DNA of 6,441 nucleotides from Methanothrix sp. (GCA_003162615.1 PMNG01000151.1:862-7302); one strand, 5' to 3'. Positions 1 to 5,662 are shown, counted from the stretch's first letter. The notes: generated by a model not told the origin, from the letters alone. A program made the numbers and translations.

Positions 1-957
1 GCAAGAGTTCACGATGCTTTGAACAATTGCAAACAGGCCTTGAAATATTATGAAGAAATCCTGGCACTGGATAACAATAACACTGCTGCCTGGATGGGTA
101 AAGGGGACGCCCTGCTCTGCCTGAAGGATACAGATCATGCAGGAGACTGCTATGAGAGGGTTCTTTCCATAGAACCGCACAGCCCTGAAGCCCTATCCGG
201 AATGGGCGACGTGTTTTATGAAAAAGGGAACTTCAGTCTCGCTCGCCGATACTACTGCACGGCCTTAAACCTTGAACCCGTTAGCCTCCGCGGCAATAAG
301 GGATTGGCGAATGTTCTATGTTTCTATGGAAAGTATAACGAATCTCTGCAATTTTTCGATAGAGCCCTGGGCCAGAAGCCATCGGATATCGATGCCTTGA
401 TGGGCAAAGGTTTGGCACTGGCGGCTCTTGGCAATAATTCCCAGGCTATAATATGCTTCCGGGAGATAGTCTCTATCGATCCCGGAAACTACGCAGCACT
501 GTCCAATCTGGGAAGCTTGCAGGCAACTTCCGGGATGCATGCCGAGGCCCTGCAGAGCCTGCAATTGGCCAGCAAGGCCAACGAGTCCGATGAAAAGGTG
601 TGGTACAATTTGGGCCAGGTGTATTTTGTATCAGGCCAATACACGCAATCCGAAGAGGCTTTCAAGAATGCGACTTTGAAGGCACCTCTGGACGCTTCTG
701 CCTGGCTTGGGCTTGGACTGGCCCAAAACCTGACGGGAAAGTCCGGCGAAGCATTGTCGAGCTATGAGAAAGCCATCAGGCTTTTGCCAGAAGATGCAAG
801 CGCTCAATACAATATGGGCCTGGCTCTTGTGGCACAAGGCCGCTTCCAAGATGCCATTGGTGCCTTCGAAAAGGTCTTGGAGATCGATCCGGGGAACACC
901 CCTGCCCTCTACAGCCTCGATCTAACTCGCACCCGTCTCAATGAAACAACTGCATAG
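1..957 (+). CDS. Tetratricopeptide repeat (TPR) protein, 5' end cut by window edge
   Basis: The frame is open from base 1 (reading ARVHDALNNCKQ...) and ends at TAG 955-957, giving 318 visible residues. The TTG at 19 is a poor start because the TPR pattern is already under way and no ribosome binding site precedes it, so the true start lies outside the window. After a 27-residue partial unit there are eight consecutive 34-residue TPR units (visible residues 28-299), then a 19-residue tail. Units show the TPR signature, for example A..W.GLG.A....GK..EAL..YEKAI.L.P near residues 232-265 and the closing EIDPGN. No enzymatic motif or membrane segment is visible in this part. TPR solenoids bind partner proteins; the partner is not identifiable here, and a signal peptide or catalytic domain could lie upstream. 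The next gene is convergent. The TPR call is firm and the cellular role unknown. Confidence 0.93.
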   Translation, partial: ARVHDALNNCKQALKYYEEILALDNNNTAAWMGKGDALLCLKDTDHAGDCYERVLSIEPHSPEALSGMGDVFYEKGNFSLARRYYCTALNLEPVSLRGNKGLANVLCFYGKYNESLQFFDRALGQKPSDIDALMGKGLALAALGNNSQAIICFREIVSIDPGNYAALSNLGSLQATSGMHAEALQSLQLASKANESDEKVWYNLGQVYFVSGQYTQSEEAFKNATLKAPLDASAWLGLGLAQNLTGKSGEALSSYEKAIRLLPEDASAQYNMGLALVAQGRFQDAIGAFEKVLEIDPGNTPALYSLDLTRTRLNETTA

Positions 958-1003
958 AAAGCCTGCCATGTCGGAAGCAGACTGGCCGGACCGGAATTAA
1001 ATA

Positions 1004-1032
1004 GCATGGTATTTGCGGCATGGTATTTGCGG
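1004..1032. repeat. Tandem 14-bp repeat, two perfect copies
   Basis: CATGGTATTTGCGG occurs at 1005-1018 and again directly at 1019-1032, with one extra matching G at 1004. It lies in the 127-base spacer between the convergent TPR and winged-helix genes. It looks like a recent local duplication; no function is evident. Confidence 0.9.
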
Positions 1033-1084
1033 TGGTGGGAAAATAGACCATGAGCCGCTTTCCAGTCAGGCTATTTCATCTGCC

Positions 1085-1546
1085 TTATGCTCTTCTTTTT
1101 TCATAGCTACTTTGGCGCTGATAATTATGATTAGGTACCATCTCCGGCTCAACCATCTCCATCAGTCTATACTGCCGGTTATTTCTGTTTCCTCTCTTAT
1201 CCAGCAAGCCATCACGATTCATTCTAGATAGATAAGTTGAGACTGTACTGAGCTTGATATCATCCGCTACGGTCTCATATCGCTCTCTCAATTCCTGTGT
1301 TGTGAACCATGTATTTGAAAACTCAAATTTGATGAAGCTCTCCAGACGGTCCATGAGAGTCCCGATACTACCGTAATCACGTGCTGATGCCGCCGATGGG
1401 CCACTCTCCACTTTGTCCTCGAAGATACCGGAAGCTGACAGAAAGCCTATGATTTTATCTCTCAAAGCCTCTCCGCCCCTATTTTGCGACTCAAATTCAT
1501 GAGAGGACTTGAGCCCTCCGTCTTCTATCTCGATCCGGATCCTCAT
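1085..1546 (-). CDS. Winged-helix DNA-binding protein (probable transcription regulator)
   Basis: This is a 153-residue protein starting at ATG 1546-1544. The start is chosen because GGAGG lies 5 bases upstream (1556-1552); an in-frame TTG at 1558 overlaps that site and would be wrong. The N-terminal ~45 residues begin with a strand-like MRIRIEIEDGG. Residues 50-60 form a Ser/Ala-rich linker. Residues ~62-130 look like a winged helix: a helix at 62-76 (a LMDRLESFIKFEF stretch), a second helix around TTQELRERYE (82-91), a recognition helix in KLSTVSTYLSRMNRDG (98-113), and a basic wing LLDKRGNRNNRQYRLM (114-129). The last ~20 residues are polar and basic. It follows a small putative gene with a 12-base gap, implying co-transcription. 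The target DNA is unknown. The N-terminal domain matches no family I can name. The winged-helix reading comes from pattern recognition, not a search. Confidence 0.8.
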   Translation of the reverse strand: MRIRIEIEDGGLKSSHEFESQNRGGEALRDKIIGFLSASGIFEDKVESGPSAASARDYGSIGTLMDRLESFIKFEFSNTWFTTQELRERYETVADDIKLSTVSTYLSRMNRDGLLDKRGNRNNRQYRLMEMVEPEMVPNHNYQRQSSYEKRRA

Positions 1547-1558
1547 CGTATCCTCCAA

Positions 1559-1723
1559 TTATCTTCCAGTCAATTCTGGTATTGGAAGGAATATGCGATT
1601 CATAGAGGAAGAAGCATCCCGGCTGAGGCCATAGCCGACGTCTTCTGCCGCCCCGGCAATTCTTAGCTGCTCGCACTTCACCAGGTTCATCTGCAACGTA
1701 AACAACTTGATATGCCCCCTCAC
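1559..1723 (-). CDS. Putative 54-residue protein upstream of the winged-helix gene
   Basis: A GTG start (1723-1721) has an excellent AGGAGG site 9 bases upstream (1738-1733). An in-frame ATG at 1741-1739 would place that site inside the coding region, so the GTG is preferred. The product begins MRGHIKLFTLQMNLVKCEQL and ends FLPIPELTGR. The stop TAA (1561-1559) falls immediately before the GGAGG of the winged-helix gene, the tight spacing expected of a real operon. There is one cysteine, no zinc motif and no clear membrane segment, and I recognise no family. It could be a small regulator or partner of the downstream protein, or a chance open frame. The support is its ribosome binding site and spacing only. 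Confidence 0.42.
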   Translation of the reverse strand: MRGHIKLFTLQMNLVKCEQLRIAGAAEDVGYGLSRDASSSMNRIFLPIPELTGR

Positions 1724-1974
1724 AGTCTTCCCCCTCCTCATAATTCGAACAAATTCTGCTATCTCTTCTACATCGGACCAACAAGGATTACCCCTTCCTG
1801 CCGATCCGATCGATACTTCCCAACTCGTGCCATCCCTTCTATTCTATACAGGTCGTGAAAGACAATTCTAGCCCGGGCCCCTTAATTCCCTGGCTTTCCC
1901 CTGCTTTTCACAGCCTGTTCGCAACAACGCATCTCAAATCCTGGACACATGGCCTCCCCCAAACGACTCTCACT

Positions 1975-2061
1975 GCCGTCCCTTTCCGACAATGGGATTC
2001 GTAAACTGGCAGAGGCATGGAAATCGTCGTCTGAATCTGTGCACGGCCGTCCCTTTCCGAC
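1975..2061. repeat. 16-bp perfect direct repeat GCCGTCCCTTTCCGAC
   Basis: Copies lie at 1975-1990 and 2046-2061, offset by 71 bases. The second copy is flanked by the inverted pair TCGTCTG (2027-2033) and CAGACGA (2079-2085). The intervening DNA is not obviously repeated, so this is not a simple tandem duplication. Confidence 0.85.
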
Positions 2062-2106
2062 TGTGAACAGTCTCTAGACAGACGATTATATCCGAATCTG
2101 AAACGC

Positions 2107-2239
2107 ATCCCCTTTATTGCTAACTCCCTTGTGCCAATCTTTTTACGAAGCGTATGATTGTGAAGCATCTGGCCAAAGATCGAGAGACCTTTTTTTCGAG
2201 CCCATCGATATCCCCTTCATTGCTTACTCCCTTGTGCCA
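2107..2239. repeat. 30-bp direct repeat (28/30 identical), two copies 103 bases apart
   Basis: Copy A is 2107-2136 and copy B is 2210-2239. Both begin ATCCCCTT and end ACTCCCTTGTGCCA; they differ only at unit positions 9 and 16. Each is followed on the plus strand by a T-tract: T5 at 2140-2144 after copy A, and T8 at 2255-2262 after copy B. A further T7 lies between them at 2190-2196. No reading frame is shared by the copies. Confidence 0.85.
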
Positions 2240-2499
2240 TCCCTTCTTGGTATCTTTTTTTTGCTTACACAGTGGTGAACTTTTCTCGGGACCGAACAAT
2301 ACTCCACCACAATTTATATGTGGAATGAATAGAGCCTGTATCTCCGATATGTTCACACGATACGCTATCTACTTCGCTGATATGTTATGAAGGTTCATCC
2401 ATCCCCTCAGACGAATAAGCCCTTCTTAGTCATCCCGTCTTGATGTATTCAGACAGGTTGCCTGGCCGTTTTGGCACAATATTAACCTAGTATTTGTGG

Positions 2500-2507
2500 T
2501 ATATAAA
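2500..2507 (+). promoter_or_regulatory. Isolated archaeal TATA-box candidate
   Basis: TATATAAA fits the archaeal TATA consensus and would place transcription initiation near 2527-2532. No convincing reading frame follows, so if real it would drive a non-coding RNA or a very short gene. The surroundings are AT-rich, so a chance match is quite possible. Confidence 0.22.
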
Positions 2508-2724
2508 ACTTTCCAATAGTCGATAGTTGTGGTTAATGGCTTAAAACTTCTATTTGCCAATATTTTCTGAAATAGGGCCCTAATAGTATTCAGAATAGTA
2601 TTTCACAAGTCTGGTATAAGATTCAGAAATCGCGTTACGATGTATTGTGAAAAGAAAATTCAGGCGGTTACTACTATGAAAATAGCGATCAGTAATGCTC
2701 GTGGTTGTGCGCGCCAGAGCAATG

Positions 2725-2749
2725 CTACTGTGAAACCATTTCACATTAG
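2725..2749. repeat. 25-bp imperfect palindrome
   Basis: The arms are CTACTGTGAAA (2725-2735) and TTTCACATTAG (2739-2749) around a CCA spacer. Ten of eleven positions pair, with a single C/T mismatch. It could be an operator for a dimeric regulator or an RNA hairpin. It is isolated from any assigned gene. Confidence 0.6.
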
Positions 2750-3103
2750 GCTACTATTATCGAAAATATAAGAAAATGACCGGGAAATTCGCCACAACCT
2801 CAAAAAGAATTGTGTTGCTATGCGCGCGACACATCGCTCAAAATGCTCGAAATGATGTCGGTTGTCCTGCCGCACAAGGATCATGGATTTATCGGCGGGC
2901 TTCTATAAACGCTATATTCCGGCCCAAATATTGTGTTATTTGCAATTGAATATGGTTTACGACTTCTAAGTGGGACGAATACACGATCGCGCATCATAAC
3001 CAGGATTAAGTATCATAGTTACGAAAGTGGTCCAGACAGTGATGTGTCAAAATGATCCGGCAGGATTGAATTGCTCCCGTCATAATAACAGAGTCTTGAT
3101 CAA

Positions 3104-3120
3104 CAAAGAAAACTAAGAAA
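3104..3120 (-). terminator. T-rich terminator candidate after the small acidic gene
   Basis: Eleven bases past the stop of the 49-residue gene, the minus strand reads TTTCTTAGTTTTCTTTG. Short T-rich tracts without a hairpin are typical archaeal terminators, and the position at the end of a two-gene operon fits. Confidence 0.35.
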
Positions 3121-3131
3121 TTGGTAAAGAT

Positions 3132-3281
3132 TTAAGATGCTTGGTGGAGCTCAAAGTATTCTTCTATAAGCCAGTCGCCGACCTCCTTAAGATATCTGCG
3201 CCTGCGTTCGTCTTCGGCAATTAATTGAAAAACCTCGGAGAGATCTTCATCCATTGGAGTCTGATTATCTTCTTGCGACAT
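3132..3281 (-). CDS. Small acidic 49-residue protein downstream of the phosphoesterase
   Basis: ATG (3281-3279) to TAA (3134-3132). The product begins MSQEDNQTPMDEDLSEVFQL, continues with a charged stretch containing EDERRRRYLKEVGDWLIEEY, and ends FELHQAS. Composition is protein-like: a disordered acidic N-terminus, then an amphipathic helix from about residue 13 to 45 with a basic RRRR cluster at 26-29. A weak AGGT lies just upstream of the start. It begins 28 bases after the phosphoesterase stop on the same strand, so the two are probably co-transcribed. No family is recognised. A role as a small partner or modulator of the upstream enzyme is a guess from position only. Confidence 0.6.
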   Translation of the reverse strand: MSQEDNQTPMDEDLSEVFQLIAEDERRRRYLKEVGDWLIEEYFELHQAS

Positions 3282-3309
3282 TTAAACCTATCGAAAGCTC
3301 AATTGAATT

Positions 3310-4086
3310 CTAACTTTGCAATCTCCCTCTTGCCAGTATTAGAGCCACACAATAAGGCTCTTTAGTCCTCTTTAAGAGCCCGGCGTGTATGGGATGGTCT
3401 CCGCACAGGATAAACAATGTCTCTTCGTCTGCACTCCCTACGACTTCACCGATGCCTCGATCAATGTTTAGAGCTGCCTTTCTGATCCCTTCCAGGCCCA
3501 ATCCCCGGTGAACGCTCTTATCTATGCCTATGAAGTAGGAGACAAGAAGCCTTGGCCTCTGCAAGATGGCTTGAACGGTTTTGCGACAAGCCTCTCGGTC
3601 GAAGTCCTCCGGCGGAATGCTGTCCGGTATCCCTTCAACGATCTCGATCAAGCCACGATAGACCTCGGCCCCATTCGTCTCCATAACGACAGCGGCCTTC
3701 AGCCCGGAGGCGCTGGCCATGTCCGGCAGGCTGGGTGTGCTCGAGGCCTTTGCTCCTGCTTTATCGAAAATTCCGTGATGCAGAGGTATGAGGCCGCTCA
3801 AGATACTGGCTATGGCCGGAGTTGTATGATTGGAGACGGCCGTTGCCCTGAGCAGCAGCCCGTCATCGGCGAGATGGGACATGTTCTCCAAGCTCGGCCG
3901 CAGCCACATGAATAGATCATAGCCCAGGCTGTCAATAATGATGATAGCCGCATTTTTGCAGCCCCAGCTTTCCACTAGATCGATTGGCTGGCCATCGGTG
4001 CGGGGAAGGACAAAGCCCAGGGTTCGGGCGACTGTAGGCGCTATATCAATCTGGCTGAAGTGCCTTATCGAATTGTGAGAAGCCAT
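3310..4086 (-). CDS. Alkaline-phosphatase-superfamily phosphoesterase with apparently permuted motif order
   Basis: This is a 258-residue metal-dependent hydrolase of the phosphodiesterase/phosphatase/sulfatase fold. Core motifs in order: AAIIIIDSLGYD (residues 46-57), with Asp52 as a metal ligand; SNHTTPAIASILSG (85-98), with Thr88 or Thr89 as nucleophile candidate; FIGIDKSVHRGLG (185-197), with Asp189 and His193; and ILCGDHPIHAG (226-236), with Asp230, His231 and His234. Together these supply the residues expected for a two-metal site. The chain ends soon after a VALILARG strand. The N-terminus (residues 12-35: QIDIAPTVARTLGF.LP..DGQPI) resembles the element that usually closes family members. 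No signal peptide is seen, so it is probably cytoplasmic. The substrate cannot be told; nucleotide or sugar phosphodiesters are possible. The start is ATG 4086-4084 with only a weak upstream GGAT, consistent with a short-leader transcript. A 49-residue gene follows. Confidence 0.85.
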   Translation of the reverse strand: MASHNSIRHFSQIDIAPTVARTLGFVLPRTDGQPIDLVESWGCKNAAIIIIDSLGYDLFMWLRPSLENMSHLADDGLLLRATAVSNHTTPAIASILSGLIPLHHGIFDKAGAKASSTPSLPDMASASGLKAAVVMETNGAEVYRGLIEIVEGIPDSIPPEDFDREACRKTVQAILQRPRLLVSYFIGIDKSVHRGLGLEGIRKAALNIDRGIGEVVGSADEETLFILCGDHPIHAGLLKRTKEPYCVALILARGRLQS

Positions 4087-4114
4087 AAAGATCCAAAGAC
4101 ATCTTTCTCTTGCC

Positions 4115-4124
4115 CATATAATAG
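4115..4124 (-). promoter_or_regulatory. TATA box candidate for the phosphoesterase operon
   Basis: The minus strand reads CTATTATATG here, centred about 33 bases before the ATG at 4086. Archaeal initiation about 25 bases downstream would give a leader of only some 5-8 bases, which fits the weak ribosome binding site of that gene. Confidence 0.5.
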
Positions 4125-4473
4125 AGGTTTCGATTTAGTACCAATTAGCAGGGCTTTAAAATAATTATGTGGCGTGAGCTTTCACCAAGGATAAAAAATT
4201 TTAAAGAAATTTTTTAAAATCTCCGTATATATTCTTAAATCTTATGATCTTATGAAATATACGCATTAATTTTATGATGTGCGAGATTATTACTTAAAAC
4301 TTCACAGGCATTGGTCAAATGTGCATCGTTATGGGCTTAGAAAAATCGAGAAATCACTTGATCTCTAGATAGTGCCTGGAGAAGAAGTATTTTACTGAAC
4401 GCAGGTCCTAAAGTAATCTCGGGATCGCAAGGGATTAATCAGATGCCGAAAATTTCCATTTGAGGCGGAAAGA
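4125..4473. other. Divergent AT-rich spacer with A/T hairpins
   Basis: The spacer separates divergent genes. It contains a perfect 9-bp A/T inverted repeat (AAAAAATTT 4193-4201 and AAATTTTTT 4207-4215). It also contains an arm pair CGTATAT (4224-4230) and ATATACG (4257-4263), extended by TTC/GAA across one bulged base, whose loop carries CTTATGA twice (4241-4247, 4249-4255). A TATA-like TATATAT at 4226-4232 could serve the exonuclease gene with a ~215-base leader; a nearer, weaker candidate is AGTATTTTAC around 4386. A possible 7-bp hairpin (TAATCTC 4414-4420 with GGGATTA 4431-4437, one G-U) lies just before the exonuclease ribosome binding site. No gene is seen. Confidence 0.5.
4462..4468 (+). 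promoter_or_regulatory. Ribosome binding site deciding the exonuclease III start
   Basis: GAGGCGG lies 5 bases before ATG 4474. A second in-frame ATG at 4483 would be 14 bases away, so the first ATG is preferred. Confidence 0.65.
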
Positions 4474-5253
4474 ATGCGACCTATGAGACTTCTCTCCTGG
4501 AATGTGAACGGCCTGAGAGCCGTTTATAAAAAAGGTCATGTGGATTGGCTTATGCGGGATACGCCGGATGTGCTCTGTCTTCAGGAGACGAAGGTGGCAG
4601 TTGATCAGATTCCAATCGAGCTGAAGAATCTACCAGGCTACACTTCCTATTTCGGCTCAGGGGACAGAAAAGGCCGCGACGGAGTGGCCCTCTTCTCCAA
4701 AACAAAGCCCGTCAGCGTGCAATACTCTTTGGGAATCGAGGGCTTTGATGATGAGCATAGAGCAATCGTGGCCGACTTTGGGGACTTCTTACTCTTCAAT
4801 GTCTACTTCCCCAACGGCAAAGCCTCAAAGGAGCGACTGGATTACAAGCTCGCGTTCTACGATCGCTTCCTGGACCACATGGACCAGCTTTTGAAAGCGG
4901 GCAGAAACATTGTGATCTGCGGGGACGTCAATACCGCTCACAAGGAGATGGATCTGGCCCGGCCCAAGGCCAATGAGAAGATCTCCGGATTCCTGCCCGT
5001 GGAGAGAGCCTGGATAGACCGGCTGGTGGAGCACGGATTCGTGGACACCTTCCGCGTCTTCCACCCAGAGGGCGGCAACTATTCCTTTTGGGATTTGAAG
5101 ACAGGCGCGCGCGAGCGCAACGTGGGCTGGAGGATCGACTACTTCTTCGTCAGCGAAAGTCTGCGGGATCGCATCCAATCGGCGTTCATCCTCAAGGATG
5201 TCATGGGAGCCGACCACTGCCCGGTGGGGATAGAGCTCGATGTCAATGGCTAA
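4474..5253 (+). CDS. xth: Exonuclease III / AP endonuclease (class II apurinic-apyrimidinic endonuclease)
   Basis: This complete 259-residue enzyme cleaves DNA 5' of abasic sites in base-excision repair; family members often also have 3'-exonuclease and 3'-phosphodiesterase activity. The full EEP-fold active site is visible: LLSWNVNGLRA (Asn10, Asn12), LCLQETK (metal-binding Glu38), a GRDGVALFSK loop, NVYFPNG (Tyr111), ICGDVNTAH (Asp151, Asn153), GWRIDYFFVS (Asp222) and GADHCPVGIEL (Asp247-His248 pair). Other family hallmarks include ERAWIDRLVEHGFVDTFR and YSFWDLKTGARERNVGWRID. Length matches the usual 250-270 residues. A GAGGCGG ribosome binding site supports the ATG at 4474. The gene stands alone, divergent from the phosphoesterase operon, with a toxin-antitoxin remnant convergent downstream. 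No frameshift or missing residue is seen. Confidence 0.97.
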   Translation: MRPMRLLSWNVNGLRAVYKKGHVDWLMRDTPDVLCLQETKVAVDQIPIELKNLPGYTSYFGSGDRKGRDGVALFSKTKPVSVQYSLGIEGFDDEHRAIVADFGDFLLFNVYFPNGKASKERLDYKLAFYDRFLDHMDQLLKAGRNIVICGDVNTAHKEMDLARPKANEKISGFLPVERAWIDRLVEHGFVDTFRVFHPEGGNYSFWDLKTGARERNVGWRIDYFFVSESLRDRIQSAFILKDVMGADHCPVGIELDVNG

Positions 5254-5321
5254 ATCAAATTTTCGTGCCGTTAGTCCTACTGCAAGCGAAACGACAGAAA
5301 ATCAGTGACGATTCATTGCAC

Positions 5322-5534
5322 TTAGAGCAGCCTGACCATCGCCTCGGAGATTGTCCAAACCTCAATCAGTCCAGCATTCCGGATCTTCTCGAAATGCCGA
5401 TCATTTGAGATCAAGACGGCCCTTGCACTCATGCTGGTGGCTGCATGCAGTACATCTGCATACTGTCCTTCCGGAAATAATGGTAGGCACATGGCAATCT
5501 CTTCATCAGATGGCTCCAGTACGATTGCCAGACG
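5322..5534 (-). pseudogene. PIN-domain toxin remnant, C-terminal half only
   Basis: Reading the minus strand to TAA (5324-5322) gives about 70 residues of clear PIN (VapC-like ribonuclease) character. These include LAIVLEPSDEEIA, then GQYADVLHAATSMSARAVLI with a conserved Asp at 5456-5454, then SNDRHFEKIRNAGLIEVWTI with the SND Asp at 5402-5400, ending EAMVRLL. These correspond to the third and fourth acidic positions of the fold plus the last helix. The N-terminal half, with the first catalytic Asp and the following Glu, is absent: upstream of about 5534 the frame stays open but reads as the antisense of the RHH-like gene. No start or ribosome binding site is seen. PIN toxins normally cut RNA, but this fragment should be inactive. 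It ends convergent to the exonuclease gene. Confidence 0.75.
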
Positions 5535-5653
5535 ATGCGCGGGAATTTCTCGAAAATGAAGCGAAGGAGACTGGTGTCCCTCTGAGTAATCTGATGAGCT
5601 ACATAGCAGTTAATTATGTCAGAGAGGAAAAGAAGAAACGATTTATGAAATAA
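5510..5653 (+). CDS. Short ribbon-helix-helix-like protein (antitoxin-type), possibly a truncated remnant
   Basis: ATG 5510 to TAA 5651-5653 gives 47 residues. The pattern is that of a ribbon-helix-helix DNA-binding protein: a short strand PVRLPDD (3-9), a first helix around AREFLENEAKETG (10-22), a turn at VPLS (23-26), a second helix in NLMSYIAVNYVREE (27-40) and a Lys/Arg tail. Such proteins often act as antitoxins and autorepressors. The frame extends upstream to about 5351, but that part is only the antisense of the PIN remnant. No ribosome binding site precedes the ATG, and the first codons overlap PIN-derived sequence. The original N-terminus may therefore have been lost and this ATG acquired by chance. 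It ends 9 bases from the convergent MazF stop. Whether it is expressed is uncertain. Confidence 0.5.
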   Translation: MAPVRLPDDAREFLENEAKETGVPLSNLMSYIAVNYVREEKKKRFMK

Positions 5654-5662
5654 ATTTTATAA

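Larger units (their letters stand above)
1827..2247. repeat. 14-bp direct repeat GTGCCATCCCTTCT, two distant copies
   Basis: Perfect copies lie at 1827-1840 and 2234-2247. The second copy overlaps the end of the longer 30-bp repeat at 2210-2239, and the last bases of the 30-bp unit at 2107-2136 share the GTGCCA core. On the minus strand the element reads AGAAGGGATGGCAC. Its copies in separate sequence contexts suggest a dispersed short element, not one tandem duplication. Confidence 0.8.
1742..3131. other. Long gene-free interval with scattered repeats
   Basis: About 1.4 kb lies between two minus-strand operons with no reading frame on either strand that combines a ribosome binding site, a sensible length and protein-like composition. 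The left part (1742-2390) contains three families of short direct repeats and several T-tracts. The right part (about 2460-3131) is AT-rich and holds an isolated TATA box near 2500 and a 25-bp palindrome at 2725-2749. No tRNA, CRISPR or complete insertion sequence was seen. It may be a decayed mobile or coding region, or may encode untranslated RNA. Confidence 0.6.

Noticed and set aside
1497..1784. 95-codon minus-strand frame overlapping the winged-helix start
   Set aside because: It is the shifted frame of the better-supported 54-residue and winged-helix genes, and its end is an Arg/Asp-rich artefact of GAT/CGG repeats.
1908..2168. 86-codon minus-strand frame
   Set aside because: It spans both copies of the 16-bp repeat, has no ribosome binding site, and its Arg/Cys-rich translation matches no family pattern.
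2120..2390. Overlapping frames of about 78 codons on both strands
   Set aside because: They overlap antisense, run through the 30-bp repeat and T-tracts, and have low-complexity or Ser/Phe/Pro-rich translations without any recognisable pattern.
2640..2771. 43-codon frame starting ATG TAT TGT GAA with a TATA-like GGTATAAG about 25 bases upstream, which would suit a leaderless transcript
   Set aside because: There is no ribosome binding site, the composition is not convincingly protein-like, and the palindrome at 2725-2749 lies inside it.
2777..2909. Short plus-strand frame reading SLKMLEMMSVVLPHKDHGFIGG near 2830-2909, possibly a transposase or other gene remnant
   Set aside because: It is too short, has no recognisable motif and no extension in other frames; it could not be assigned.
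3027..3066. Sequence around TGTCAAAATGATCCGG that looked like an insertion-sequence end
   Set aside because: No inverted partner was found in the window and no transposase remnant lies next to it.
3508..3915. 135-codon plus-strand frame
   Set aside because: It is the antisense of the phosphoesterase, whose catalytic motifs are on the other strand.
4825..5217. 130-codon minus-strand frame
   Set aside because: It is the antisense of the exonuclease III gene.
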